This document shows, one piece after another, positions 48,310-59,312 of a stretch of 64,000 nucleotides of DNA (the stretch's first letter is position 1; the number at the start of each line of letters is the position of its first letter). The notes beneath the pieces were generated by a model. It was not told where the DNA came from. It ran no database searches and saw only the letters and a list, made by a program, of their open reading frames with translations. Origin of the DNA: Hepsetus odoe (lineage: Eukaryota; Chordata; Actinopteri; Characiformes; Hepsetidae); contig CM029379.1 of NCBI GenBank assembly GCA_017165825.1, positions 22,087,972 to 22,151,971 on the forward strand, written 5' to 3'. A program made the translations under genes and the position numbers.

Positions 48310-50819
48310 AAAAGTTCAAGTCTGAACTGGGCCAATTTATTTTGAGATACGTTTTGCAAGTTATGGCTATTGTGAGGTTTTGAACATATATTAACGCTGG
48401 TATCAATGTTAATGTAATCCTTTTATCAGTGGTGTTAAAAACCTATTTTAGCAGATGTGAAGCAGATAAAATGAAGCAGGCCTGAAATCTGAACGGCATA
48501 CCAGTGTCACGCCATTTGAACAAATGTTAACAAAGAAAATGTTTAGAATTATATACAAAATGAATGACATGGTTTTACCTTTTGATTACCACTTCAAAAT
48601 GAATCCATTTCAGACTCAAAAGCTAAACTTGAATTGATCCTGAGATTTCCTGTTATCCCATTGCTTAATCGATGCCATATTCAGATACATAATTAAGTAA
48701 ACAAATGCTATTGGTCCGCCTATCCCCATGTTCAAATAGCCCCCTCCAAAAAAAACCAAAAAAAAAACAATACTCCTCCCATTTTGAATCCACAGGACTA
48801 GCTATTCATTTTTTGAGCATGTGCCTACTGTGCATCTGGTGAATGTTTCTGTGTCTGCGCTGATTTCACATTCAATGCCCTGCTAAAGAGAGCAGAACTG
48901 AGTGACACAGCTACTTCTGATAATTTCTGAAACCTTATCTTAAACCTTTCGTTGCGTGAGAAAAAGCCTGACTGCTCTGCTTCTGTCGTTCATTCCCCTG
49001 ACCACTCTGCACGCCGTTACGGATGAATTTCACCTCTGTGTCTGAGAAGAGAAGGCAGAAAAGCTTATCTAACCCGATCGCAGTGTGGCATCACCTATCA
49101 GCACCAGTCACAAACAGATTTCAGCAGCAGAAGCAATGTGTTTGTGTGTGGCTGTGGGCATGTGGTGTGTATTTATTTTGGATGTGTGACCACGAGTGAG
49201 AGAGAGACAAATGGATGGAGTGAGAATGAATGAGACAAAGGACAGCAAGCAAGAACAGAGAAGAAGGTGATAGAAAATGAGAGAGAGAGAAAGAGAGAGG
49301 GAAGAAGACTTTAATTGGGTCTGGAAATCCTTGTGTCCTCCATGCTTGAGTGTTGTGTTTGTGTGTATGTGTGTGGGAGAGAGGAAAAAAAAAACAATGG
49401 CTGTTCTTTATTTAGCACCACCTCTACACTACCAGCAATATTCCGATCTGAACTAATGCTAATGAGGACCAGATCAGGAGAGAGCTTTTTTTTGTTTCCA
49501 AGGAAGCAAGAGAAATACACAATTTTTGGCATGTGGATTCAAACATATGTTCCATAAATGATACACACACACACGCAGTCGGTCATTAAAACCACTGACA
49601 GTTAAATTAAAAACATTGATTCGCTCATTACGCTGACCCTTGTCAAGGGGTGGGAAATATTGTGCAGCAAGTGAGCATGCTGTTCTTGAAGTTGTTGTGA
49701 CGAAAGCAGGAAAAATGGACTATTGTTGAGAAACATGCGGTGTTGAGAAACATGAGGTCAGTGACTGCTGGATGAATGGGTCAGAGCATCTCCAAAAAGG
49801 GGCCTTGTGAAACAGTGAGATTTTCCAATCCAATAGAAAGGCTGAAAAATTGCTAAAGAAAGGTTAACGCTGGCTATGATAGAAAGGTGTCATAACGCAC
49901 AGTGCATTACAGCTCACTGCAAACGGGGCTGTGCAGTCAGAGTTCCCATGTTTACATCGGTCCAAAAATATCTACAATGGCCATGTGAGCATCAGAAGTG
50001 GGCCATGCAGCTTTGGAAGAAGCAGAACTAGTTTGATGAATCCCATTGTATTTTACATCAAGTGGACAGCTAACCACAACCCATGTGTGTCCCTTACATA
50101 GAGAAAAAAATAAAAAGTAAAGCAAAGTAAAATGAGTGATATATTGCATTTCTTGAAAATGCTGCATTATTCTAGGTGTGTGTGGGATTATTGTATCTTG
50201 AATATACCTGTAAAAGTTGCACATTTAGACCTTGCCAGACCATGACAGCATGAGTGCATACTTTCATCAGAGCAAACAGACAAAAAAAAAAATTTAATTC
50301 AGGGAAATATTTCAAAAATTCTACTTCTACTAAATATGGACACTGCACCCACATGGTAGTCTACAGGATGAAGAAAACAGCATTTTCTTCATGAAAAGCA
50401 AAGAGACTTTCCTACAACCCCACAATGTTCTTGAGTTCATCAGACAGGAAGTATTTAGGTCTGCTTGATTCTTATTTTTGTGCTTTTTTTTGTTTTGTTT
50501 GTTTTTGGCTTTGTGATGACAGAGAATCCAGTTTCTGTATTCTTAATGACAGATAAAGCCTATCAAATAAAAATCATTCATAATTGCTGCAGGTGAGACC
50601 CTCAAATTGATTACAAGAGAGTGAAGACACTCACACATTTGCTTGCATGCACACACTTATACTCACTAAGAAAGCCCAAAGGAATTAGTTCATATCCATA
50701 GCACAGTCTCTAGTGTCCACAATTCATCCTCTAAAATCAATGACTGTTTGAACCAAACAGAATATTGGAACAAACACACTCCCAAACACACTCTCACACA
50801 TAGCCTTGAATATCAACAG
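48310..50819. other. Intronic sequence without recognised genes
   Basis: AT-rich with a GA-rich patch at 49195-49310. Nothing coding recognised. Confidence 0.5.
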
Positions 50820-51310
50820 TGAATCAATACGCTTTTCATTACCGGGCCGATTCGCATTTGTATCGGCTTCTTATCATTTTTCACAGGCTACAAATCAAAA
50901 CGGGCACTGCTCCCCTAAAATCAGATGGTGAACTCCATCTGAAAGATGGTGATTTTAATTTATGAGGCATCATGCTTTACTTTGATTAATAATATCTGTG
51001 TCCTTTCAAAGGTTTCCGGGGGAGATTGATCGCGCTGATCGATTAGGCCGTTGCCCACCAGACAAAACTGATAAATTCCAGGCCTTTTTGCCACAGAATT
51101 AAGGGGAAGCCATTGAGCTGTTATCGTTGATAGTTGATAGGAGAAAGAAGCCGTGAGATTTTTTTATTGGACATTATACTTTTTAATGCACTTTCTCATA
51201 GGAGGTAAATTTTTTATCCTCCCTCTCTGAGGAGACTTCTCATCTTTGTCAACTTAAAAAGCTGTCAAGCAGATGGCCACTGCAGTGCTCAGTTTAGCGT
51301 TTCCCCTTCC
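50820..51310. promoter_or_regulatory. Candidate conserved non-coding element
   Basis: The most enhancer-like block in the window: no repeats, even composition, GATTAATAAT, GATCGCGCTGATCGATTAGG, ATTTTAATTTATGAGG and TTATCGTTGATAG cores, and no believable open frame. Inference from texture; no alignment available. Confidence 0.3.
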
Positions 51311-51440
51311 AGCTCATCAAGCTGAATATAGCAGGAACATCACCAGGCCATAGAAGGAAAGAGCATGAAGATGTTCTTTAATGCTGCACTCTCCAGAAAG
51401 TAAACACTGCATCATTGTTATTTTGTCCCTGAAGATTTGG

Positions 51441-51540
51441 CAGACGTTTTACACCGAATGCCCTTCTTGAAGTAACCCTCCCCATTTATCCAGGCTTAGG
51501 AACGGTACGAAGAAATACACTGCATCCCTATTGGCTGGGT
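51441..51540 (-). mobile_element. RTE-like LINE, 5' untranslated scrap (antisense)
   Basis: Antisense of the segment shared by the copies at 11.7 and 27.1 kb: TTTTACACCGAATGCCC, CCCATTTATCCAGG, GAAGAAATACACTGCATCCC and TGGCTGGGT. Only the 5' segment survives. Confidence 0.75.
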
Positions 51541-52500
51541 TACACGCACTCATTCTTACATGAGGATTTAAGTCAGCCTTAGCAATTTTTCTGAGATCAG
51601 TATTATTCATTCATAACCATTATCATAAACAGCTAAAACCCAGTGTTTATGACTTTTGGTCCCCAGAAAGAGCTAAATACATGTGCACGCACACACTTTT
51701 CAACGCTTTTGAGCAATTTCGTTAGAAGGATTCTCTCAGCTGAGCATTAGCTGCTGATTAAAATCTGCTATCATGTTTATGTTGGCTGAGACTGTGCTGA
51801 GTTAACCTCAGCATATTCAGGGGTCAAATTCATTTATTTGAAAGCATTTAGTGCATACTTAGCATGATAAGTCTGTACAGGTTTCATGGTTTTTGCACTA
51901 ATAAAGAACTGCATGACCTCTTGACTGGAAGGCGTTTCATCTGAAGGTTGAAGAAGTGATTTCATTTCTTTCTTCCTCCTGTAGTGTCTGAGCGTGAAAT
52001 TACTGTTCGCTTTTGTGGCGTTACAGTTCATTATCATCAACACATATAAGCATATACGAGCAGGTGTGTTGATGTGTGAATGCTCAGAATATCTGCCTAT
52101 ATTTACATGTGCTGTGCGTGTCTGTGTGTGTGTGGGGGGGGGGGAGAAGCGCCTCTGATTTGCATTGGTTCGTCTCGGTCCTCCAGTGGCCCTGGGCCTT
52201 TTTTAATTTTAGTCACGCATCCTATTTATGTAGAAAAGAAAATTAGATTGGAAGGATAGCGCAGAGAGAGAGGCAGAGGGAGTGAGGGAGGGAGGGAGGG
52301 AGTGAGAGATAGATGAAGGAATGCTTCATAACGCATCCTCTTCACTACCATGGTGGCCATTTTGTTTTTGAATCACAAAACACACATACATGTTCTCTCC
52401 TCTTTCAGTTGCTGTTCTTCAAAATGTTATATCTGCTGCAACCTGCCTTCGTTTCTTTCCTCTGTTTTAACTGTAACAACAACTTCTATGGAACTTAGAT
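51541..52500. other. Intronic sequence without recognised genes
   Basis: Unique sequence with a G11 run at 52134-52144 and a GA/GGGA patch at 52262-52310. Confidence 0.5.
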
Positions 52501-53041
52501 GGGAACAAGAAAGTGGAAAAATGTAAAAAGGAAATAGAAAGAAAGCAGAAAGCAAGCAAAAGGAAGAGAGAGAGGAAAAAAGGGAAGACCGAAATAAGTG
52601 GAACGACTGAAGAAAAAGAGAGACAGTGAAGAGGGAGGAGGGAATGAAAATGAGCGCATGAAGAAGGGGATAGAAAATGAAAAGCGAAAGAGGGGGAGAG
52701 GGGTATGGAAAGCGATTAAGTAGAGAAATGTGGAAAAACGAGAACAGAAGAAAATTGGAGGAAAGAGTCGGAGAATAAGAGAAGGGAGAAACAGAAAGAA
52801 GTATATAGACCAAAAAGAACTGGAGAGAGGGAGAGTTGGGGTTTAGATAGAGAGAAGGAAAAGAGAGACAGGCAAAAGGGAGAAGGGGAAGAGAGAAAAC
52901 ATGAGAACAAGAAAAAGGAGAGAGAGAGGGACAGAGACGAAGAGGGATAAGTGGGGGGGGGGGGGGGGAGAGAAGAATGAGAGTAAGGAAAGTGCAAAGA
53001 AGTGTATTGACAAAAGGGGGGAGATGGGGAAAGGGCAGAGA

Positions 53042-53093
<52 letters not shown>

Positions 53094-53095
53094 AT
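52501..53095 (+). repeat. 600-bp polypurine tract with G16 and (GA)n
   Basis: The plus strand is overwhelmingly A and G. It includes G16 at 52953-52968 and a GA array at about 53037-53090. The 255-residue minus-strand Ser/Leu/Pro/Phe frame is the pyrimidine shadow of this tract, not a gene. Confidence 0.85.
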
Positions 53096-53970
53096 GGGGG
53101 AAATGAATAGAGTGAGTGAGTGTATGTGGACGTGGAGTGAGTGTGAAATTGGGCTGTGATGGTGATTAGCATGGGGCTGTGAGAGGCTTTTCATGTCGTA
53201 TTTCTAAAGCTGCATAAACACTGGTATCACAGCTCTAACACAATCACACTGGAGTCGTCATCCCTCCACTCATTCTCCACTCACTCATAGGCTTAACTCA
53301 GCGAAGGTGCGATGACACCACTGATTAATTACAATATAATCAGCCTAAATTATTAAGTCCACTCCACTAGTGTTAGTGCATCTCATGTGCATGTGCTCTA
53401 CATCATATCACTGTTGCAATGGAGCTCCTCTCTGGGCATTTGTGAAGTTTCTCTCTTTTTTTGAAGAATCGAAGAAAAGAAGAATCTAAAGAAAATTTAG
53501 CTCCTACCCATTTTCAAGATCGTTGAGATATCTAAACTCTGAACCACACCTTAAAGCTTACGGCTGATGCTTTTGTTACAGGCCTTGATGAGCTTATTTA
53601 AAGAAAGAACGAGAAATGAAGTCTACTGCAGCAGTCTTCTGTACATGCAAATCAAAAGGCAGAGAAAAACCATAGCCATGTTACAACGCTGTAGAAACCG
53701 TGCCTTAAAATAGCAAGCTTGCGCTGATCTTGTATAAATAGATTTGATGCAGTTAAAGCTTAAACATGAATTAACTGAGATGGGAAAATCAATGCCCAAC
53801 ATTCAACTGCCTTTCATCACATTTGAATATAAAATTGAATTAAAATGCCTACTATCGGCCAGTCTGAGAAGTGGAAGGTGTTCGTTGATTTGTTTTTGCT
53901 CACACTTTTTGCTGGAAGCAGCCAGTGTGGGGGGTTTTTTCAGTGCTGTGGTATTATCCACACAGATAAG
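53096..53970. other. Intronic sequence without recognised genes
   Basis: Unique AT-rich sequence; the longer open frames at 53744-54162 have no recognised domain. Confidence 0.45.
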
Positions 53971-54019
53971 GCCTCTATCTGCCTCACTATGCTGGTCAGG
54001 CCTCTATCTGCCTCACTAT
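53971..54019 (+). repeat. 29-bp partial tandem duplication
   Basis: GCCTCTATCTGCCTCACTAT is repeated at 53971 and 54000. Confidence 0.9.
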
Positions 54020-54372
54020 CTGCTGCCCTATCTCTATTTCTCTCTCTCTCTCTTTCTCTGGCTGTCAGCGAAAGTCCTTCACCATGCACCATCCTGGAAG
54101 GGCAGCTATGGGCAGCCTCTTTACTCTGCATGTTCTACTCAGCTGTGAATTCCTGTTCTTGAAACATCCCAGTGCACACAAATGCAACACAATCCATGAT
54201 CAGATTCAACCGCTGAGTTTCTTTCCAGAAAAATCACTTGGAGAAAAGACTTGAGGAAAGAGAGCCTTGTGGTTTCTGTAATTGCTGCAGCGGCCAAGGC
54301 TGTCTCTGTAGAATAGCATGAGGAATATATGAGCTCTGTGCAGAATAGTGTGTGAGTGAGCTTCAGGAGCAG

Positions 54373-54373
<1 letters not shown>

Positions 54374-54432
<59 letters not shown>
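54374..54432 (+). repeat. (TG)n microsatellite, 59 bp
   Basis: Perfect TG run about 550 bp before the neurexin exon. UG repeats in RNA are known ligands of TDP-43 and CELF proteins. Confidence 0.95.
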
Positions 54433-54435
<3 letters not shown>

Positions 54436-54880
54436 TGTCGCTGCTGCACTTGTTCTCTAGTCCTTGTATGTCACTGTCCTTGAAGATGGGATGTTAAGGA
54501 AGGACAGTGGGATTCAGCCTGCAGATTTCAAATGTAAAGTAGCCTAAGGAGAAAACTCTTCATGTAAAAGAATGAATTAATATGTTGCATGTTATGTAAA
54601 AGAAAGTCACTTTGAACATTTAGCATTGTCCCGTTTAGTGTGAAGTTTTTCAACAGTATACAACAATTGCTTCTAAAATTATGTCCAAAAATGAGACATT
54701 GATAATTGAGTTACACTCATCAGTCATAATTACATTATATAGCCAAACCAAACTTTACATCTTTTCCCCCTCAGTCAATTTATCTGCTGCGTTTTGATCT
54801 CATTATCGTTTTGCGTCCATTTTTATTTTCATAATTTATATGCCTTTACTGGTGTTGTCTTATGACATCATTTTAATTGA

Positions 54881-54981
54881 TCTTCTCTCTCCCTTTCCTT
54901 CCTCTCTCAATCCCCACCTCATTTCTCTCTCTTTCATGTTGCTTCTCTTTTCCCTCTTTCTCCATTTTTTTTCCCCTCCAG
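54881..54981 (+). promoter_or_regulatory. 3' splice acceptor with long polypyrimidine tract
   Basis: About 100 bases of almost unbroken C/T precede the CAG at 54979-54981. The final stretch is T8 followed by CCCCTCCAG, a strong acceptor. The tract is several times longer than needed for U2AF binding and offers many PTB-type sites. I could not assign a branch-point adenosine with confidence. Confidence 0.85.
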
Positions 54982-55163
54982 CTGGGACAACCTACATCTT
55001 CGGCCGCGGAGGAGCCCTCATCACCTACACCTGGCCGCCCAACGACCGGCCGAGCACGCGGGCAGACCGGCTGGCCGTGGGCTTCAGCACGCAGCTGAAA
55101 GAGGCCGTGCTGGTCCGGGTGGAGAGCGCCAAAGGATTGGGAGACTACCTGGAGCTCCACATA
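54982..55163 (+). CDS. nrxn: Neurexin internal exon: start of the last LNS domain (first exon common to alpha and beta forms)
   Basis: Neurexins are presynaptic single-pass receptors that bind neuroligins, LRRTMs and cerebellins through their last LNS domain. The exon opens with two bases completing a split codon (G|CT, Ala), followed by 60 whole codons starting GTTYIFGRGG and ending GLGDYLELHI. Both halves match the vertebrate neurexin LNS6 entry strand region, including WPPNDRPSTR at residues 17-26 and DRLAVGFST at 28-36. The 3' splice AG is at 54980-54981 and the donor GTAAGA begins at 55164, so the exon ends in phase 0. It carries 15 CpG dinucleotides in 182 bp, unlike the AT-rich surroundings. 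GGALITYTWPPNDRPST resembles NRXN2, while KEAVLVRV and GLGDYLELHI resemble NRXN1, so the paralogue (nrxn1 or nrxn2, a or b copy) is not settled. NRXN3 fits less well. The downstream exon, which would continue the beta-sandwich, is not in the window. Neurexin identity is near certain; paralogue is about even. Confidence 0.95.
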
Positions 55164-55180
55164 GTAAGAGGGTGGGGGGG
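55161..55180 (+). promoter_or_regulatory. 5' splice donor with adjacent intronic G-run
   Basis: The exon ends ATA and the intron begins GTAAGAGG. The last exonic base is A rather than the usual G, which weakens U1 pairing, while +3 A, +4 A and +5 G are consensus. Seven G residues at 55174-55180 follow closely; donor-proximal G-runs commonly act as splicing enhancers. If the intron were retained the frame would read about 18 more codons to a stop ending at 55217. Confidence 0.8.
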
Positions 55181-55937
55181 AAATGTGCTCAGACCATGCT
55201 GGTTTCTTGTGCTGTGATATTTTGGAAAAAGATGTGAACAGATGGTGGAGAAGTTCCTGGAGATCAACATAGTAGCACACAGTTAGGGAGATGATCAGTT
55301 ACACTTTCAGTGTAGAAAGAAGCTGGTGTTTGAAGGAAGGTAAATAGAAGATGATGGGGATCAACAAGATTATATATTCTGGGTTAATACTGGGGAATTA
55401 CAGTATTCCAAAATGTCTTTAGACAGGAATATTGTACTTTTCAGTTGTTTAGATTGAACACTTCACAATCATTTGCTGTGAAATGATCAATTTGGGTAAA
55501 TCTGGGTCTTATGATTGTAAAATGATGACGACTCTGAAAAAATTTTGACATCAGGGAACACTTTAGATTACAGTGACGTGTCCATTTTAGGCCTAAACAT
55601 CGGGCCTCAAGCACAGCCACCATTTATAAGAGATTTCATGATCTGGAGCTCCCCAGACAGAACGTGATGTAGAAGGTTCTAATTAGAATGATCAGAGAGT
55701 TTGCCTCTGAGCTTAGTATATTGATGTAGAGGACTTTTGATTGGAACTGATTCATTACAATGATTGTGTAAAATAGATGAAGTAGGAAAAAGTGATTCAT
55801 GAGAGACAGACCAGCCTGCTGAGTTAATGAGAGCTAAGATACTCCATGAGGGAATAGCCGAGGTAAACAGGAAATGTACACATTGTAAAATACCCATGTC
55901 TTTTGGGAATGGGAAATCTGTGTGAGGCTGCTTCCCT

Positions 55938-56200
55938 AAAGTGAAAGTGAAAGTGACAACCCTCGTCATTGCAAGGTCACAGCACTGCACACCATGAACC
56001 ACAACGAAATTGGACCTCTTCTTTTAACCCATGCACACAAACACCGTGCAGCAGTGGGCAGCTATTGAAAGCGCCCGGGGAGCGGTGACGGGGACGGTAC
56101 CTTGCTCAGGGGTACCTCAGGGCAACCTACTTGTGAGGGGATCGAACCCACAATCTTCCGATGCGGGGCAACTCCCTAACCACTAGGCCACCGCTGCCCT
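55938..56200 (-). mobile_element. tRNA-derived SINE, family B, copy 8 (antisense)
   Basis: The best preserved copy: tail GTGAAAGTGAAAGTGAC, CACCATGAACCACAACG, CAAACACCGTGCAGC, GGTACCTTGCTCAGG, GGGATCGAACCC (B-box) and CTAACCACTAGGCCACCGC (A-box). CCCTAAAG flanks both sides (55934-55941, 56197-56204) and may be the target-site duplication. Confidence 0.9.
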
Positions 56201-56204
56201 AAAG

Positions 56205-59016
56205 ATCCAGATTGCAAGAATTCACTCATTTGAATGATTGATCAGAGCACTAGCATGGGACAAAATGATCAGAGGCCTTTTTGTGTTCCTGGCAGCTGAT
56301 AGAACTGGGCATCCAATGGGCACGAAGCTGTAGAATTAGGTACAGATATGTCAAGAAAATGAGAAATGTTTCAATTATAAGGTTTAGTCACTTCTGTCTT
56401 ATTTCTACAGGTTACTGTTGTTACAAAGTAGCTGATGGTGACTGGGGAACTGATGTTCAGGACTTCATGATGTTTAACATTCATTCTATATCTAAAAGTA
56501 TCAAATCTTCTTATTCATGACTCATTTTGAACCCATGCACCTGATTTGTAAAATCTCTAGAAAAAGCACCACCAACATGAGATTCTCCAAACAGGTCATT
56601 CAAGCTTCAACATGGTCAAATTGGAATTCTGAAACTCAAGGGCATTAACTCATTTAGACGTCCATAATTGTGGTGAAAAAATTGTCTAAGCGTCCAGCAG
56701 GATATAGGTTATAATAGAGTATAAGTTCCTGACATTTGCTAAGGCTACTCTCAGTCAAACACCATCTGCCTAAGCATTCTGGGGAGGTTCTCCTATCTGG
56801 CCGTGAGTCATTTGGCCATTAAAACACATATGTGTGTTTAAATACATTGATGTGTTGACCTTCTCGCCTTCTCACTGTGGCAAGATTCAGAGCAGGAGTT
56901 TGTTTAATGGAGGACTCGCCTTCAGTGATTAACTTTGATTTGACCTCGTTGTGGCTCGGAAATGTTTATAAAAGTAGCATTGTGTCAGGTCACTTTCTTG
57001 TGTGCACACACACACTTCTACAAAGCATCTGTTTCTCTCTCAGTACTGTTGGCCCCTCTCAGAGGAGATGAGGAAGGATTGACCTCCAGGTCAAATGTGT
57101 TAGCATCGCTTGCAGCCACTTACCATCCAAACAAATTGAGGTCGGAGTCAGAGACAAGGGGGAAAAAAAGAGTGAGAGAGAGAATGGAAATGAAGAGATA
57201 ATGACAGACTGAAGGACGATCCCCAAAGACTTGGTGGCAGTATTGTCAATGCTAACTACACAATAATACATGAGAAGTTGTGCTGAACCATTAGGTATTG
57301 ACCTCATTGGGTGATGGGGTCACTGGCCCAAGGCGGAAGGCTGGGCAAATGGGCTGTTTTTTTTTCAAATTGTTGCATAATATTGAGGGCCTAATGTAGT
57401 CAGACTTTTGTTTCAGTTTCAGGTAACAAAATTGGGATGCATTCTGCCCATGTTTTGTATGAATCAACTGCAAGTGAGCAGTTTATGTGCTGGGTAAAAA
57501 ACAAAATGCATATTTGTAGGAGGGTTGGGGAACATGTGGGAGGATGGTGGGGAAAAAATGAGAACCTTCTTGCAGGTTCCATATCCATTATTATTTTCTA
57601 AAGTTTGAGCAGCTTCCTCTGCTTCTTAAATCTGTCAGTTTATTTTAAGGTCTCAGAAGATGTTGCTGAGAGACTTCCTTTATCAGCAGCAGTGGAAACA
57701 GTCTCACACGCATGCAGAAATAGCACTGCGAGACCAGATGGACATGTGTGAAAAGACATGACACAAAATGTGCCATGATACCTCCACAATATGTGCTGGC
57801 TGTGTTCGAACTTATAACCCTTTTTTTTTTCTTCGCTGCACAAAATAGCGATCTTGTTCAATGTATTGGTGGGTAAAACACCTTCTACTGCTTTCTCTTT
57901 GTCACTGTATTTTGTTCCAGTCTCATTGTACTTTTTAAAACTTATAAACTGGCAACTTATAAACTTACAAACTAGGCTTGGTCTGAATCGATGCAGGCAT
58001 AGTATTTAATAAAGCACTTTAAAGTACTTCATAAAACAATAATAATGTCATAACAGATAATATCAATATATATAGTAGTACTTTTTAATATTTATTAACT
58101 ATTACTAGTCCCTCTGAAATGTCTGAACGAATCCATTTTATTACTTTCTCCACCCCATGTCAATCATTCAAATATTCACCGACTGAACTCAGGGGTCTCT
58201 CCATTCATGCAGCATTGACTCCTCCGTCCGTCCCAGGGCATCAGTCTCACTTCGTTACCCTAGCGATGGCTTCATTAGCGTGGGTTATGAGTCAGCCTGT
58301 GGCCCCAATGTCTGGATGTCCCTGGAGCTTCGTGCATTATTGAAAAATCCTTTCTCTCCTCTCTGACAGCTCTTTCATCTGAGTCTCCCTCTCTCACTCT
58401 TTCTTCTTTCTTTCTCTCTCTCTCACTCCTCTCTTTCTTTGTTTCCCTCCTACTCCCTCTTCTCACTCTCTCTTAACTGTCCTTCTGTCTCGAGCCCTTT
58501 GTCTTCTGTTTTTCTTGCTGTTTCTCACTTGCTCCCTCCCACATTCTTATCTGCTTGCAATTAGCAGATTGCGTTCTGTCTGTTTCTACGATACGCTCTG
58601 CTTTAATATACTTTCCTGCGCAGTGCATTAAGTGTCTGGCTATTTAAGCTGCTTTAATCACACACCTCTGGATCTTCAAAGGAGAAGGAACTGTGTAAAA
58701 GCAAAGTGTCAGTGGATAAAAGCTTCTAGTTTAAATGTGTTTTGGTCTGTATTAATGATAGCTTTGCATAAGGTAACTAAAAAGCCCAAATATCTCTGCA
58801 TGTGTGAAGATGATGTGACCACTGATCATGCAAGTGACATGCATTTCAAGATGTTTTAACATATTTTTCCTTATTGGTTTGCAAAGAGTTCAAATTTAGC
58901 AGAGAGCAGATCAAGGTCTTTAACAATTTTGTTAAACCAAAGAAACGCCTGATAAAAACCCTGTCAGAATAAAAGACCTCACATCATGCCTCATCAGTAC
59001 TCAAAAACACTCATGT
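56205..59016. other. Intronic sequence without recognised genes
   Basis: AT-rich with a C/T-rich patch at 58340-58500. No neurexin exon seen. Confidence 0.5.
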
Positions 59017-59043
59017 TTTATTTATTTATTTATTTATTTATTT
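59017..59043 (+). repeat. (TTTA)n microsatellite
   Basis: About six perfect TTTA units. Confidence 0.9.
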
Positions 59044-59167
59044 TTGTGTGCTTTTATTATTAATCCGAACTACTCTTCATACCAAGGACAAAGACTTTGC
59101 AGTTGAGTGCTGAAGTTAAATGTTTCCTTAAATTTAGAACCCAGCTGCATTACTCTGATAAAGCCTG

Positions 59168-59312
59168 TCCCCGTCCCGCTCCTCCCTGCGATGGGCTGGC
59201 GACCTGTCCAGGGTGCGTCCCCCGTCCTCGCCCTGTGTGTGCTGGGTTGGACGCCAGCACTCCCCCGCGACCCCGTTTGGGACAAGCGGCAGATCATGGA
59301 TGGATGGATGAA
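59168..59312 (+). repeat. Dispersed fish repeat family C, 3' part with GGAT tail
   Basis: Reads GATGGGCTGGCGACCTGTCC, then GGACGCCAGCACTCCC and GGGACAAGCGGCAGATCATG, ending in (GGAT)n. The least decayed family C tail here; CpG-rich. Confidence 0.8.

Larger units (their letters stand above)
1..54981 (+). other. Non-coding DNA upstream of the neurexin exon, mostly or wholly intron
   Basis: No recognisable neurexin exon, other gene exon or RNA gene was found in nearly 55 kb before the exon at 54982. In vertebrate neurexins this position holds the large intron that also contains the beta-neurexin promoter and first exon. I looked for the beta-specific histidine-rich segment and did not see it, so the stretch is probably all intron of the alpha transcript, or the intron downstream of the beta exon. 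Open frames here are short, repeat-derived or low in complexity. Confidence 0.7.

Noticed and set aside
52427..53194. 255-residue open frame on the minus strand, longest in the window
   Set aside because: It is a Ser/Leu/Pro/Phe-rich shadow of the polypurine tract, with other overlapping open frames in the same stretch and no domain.
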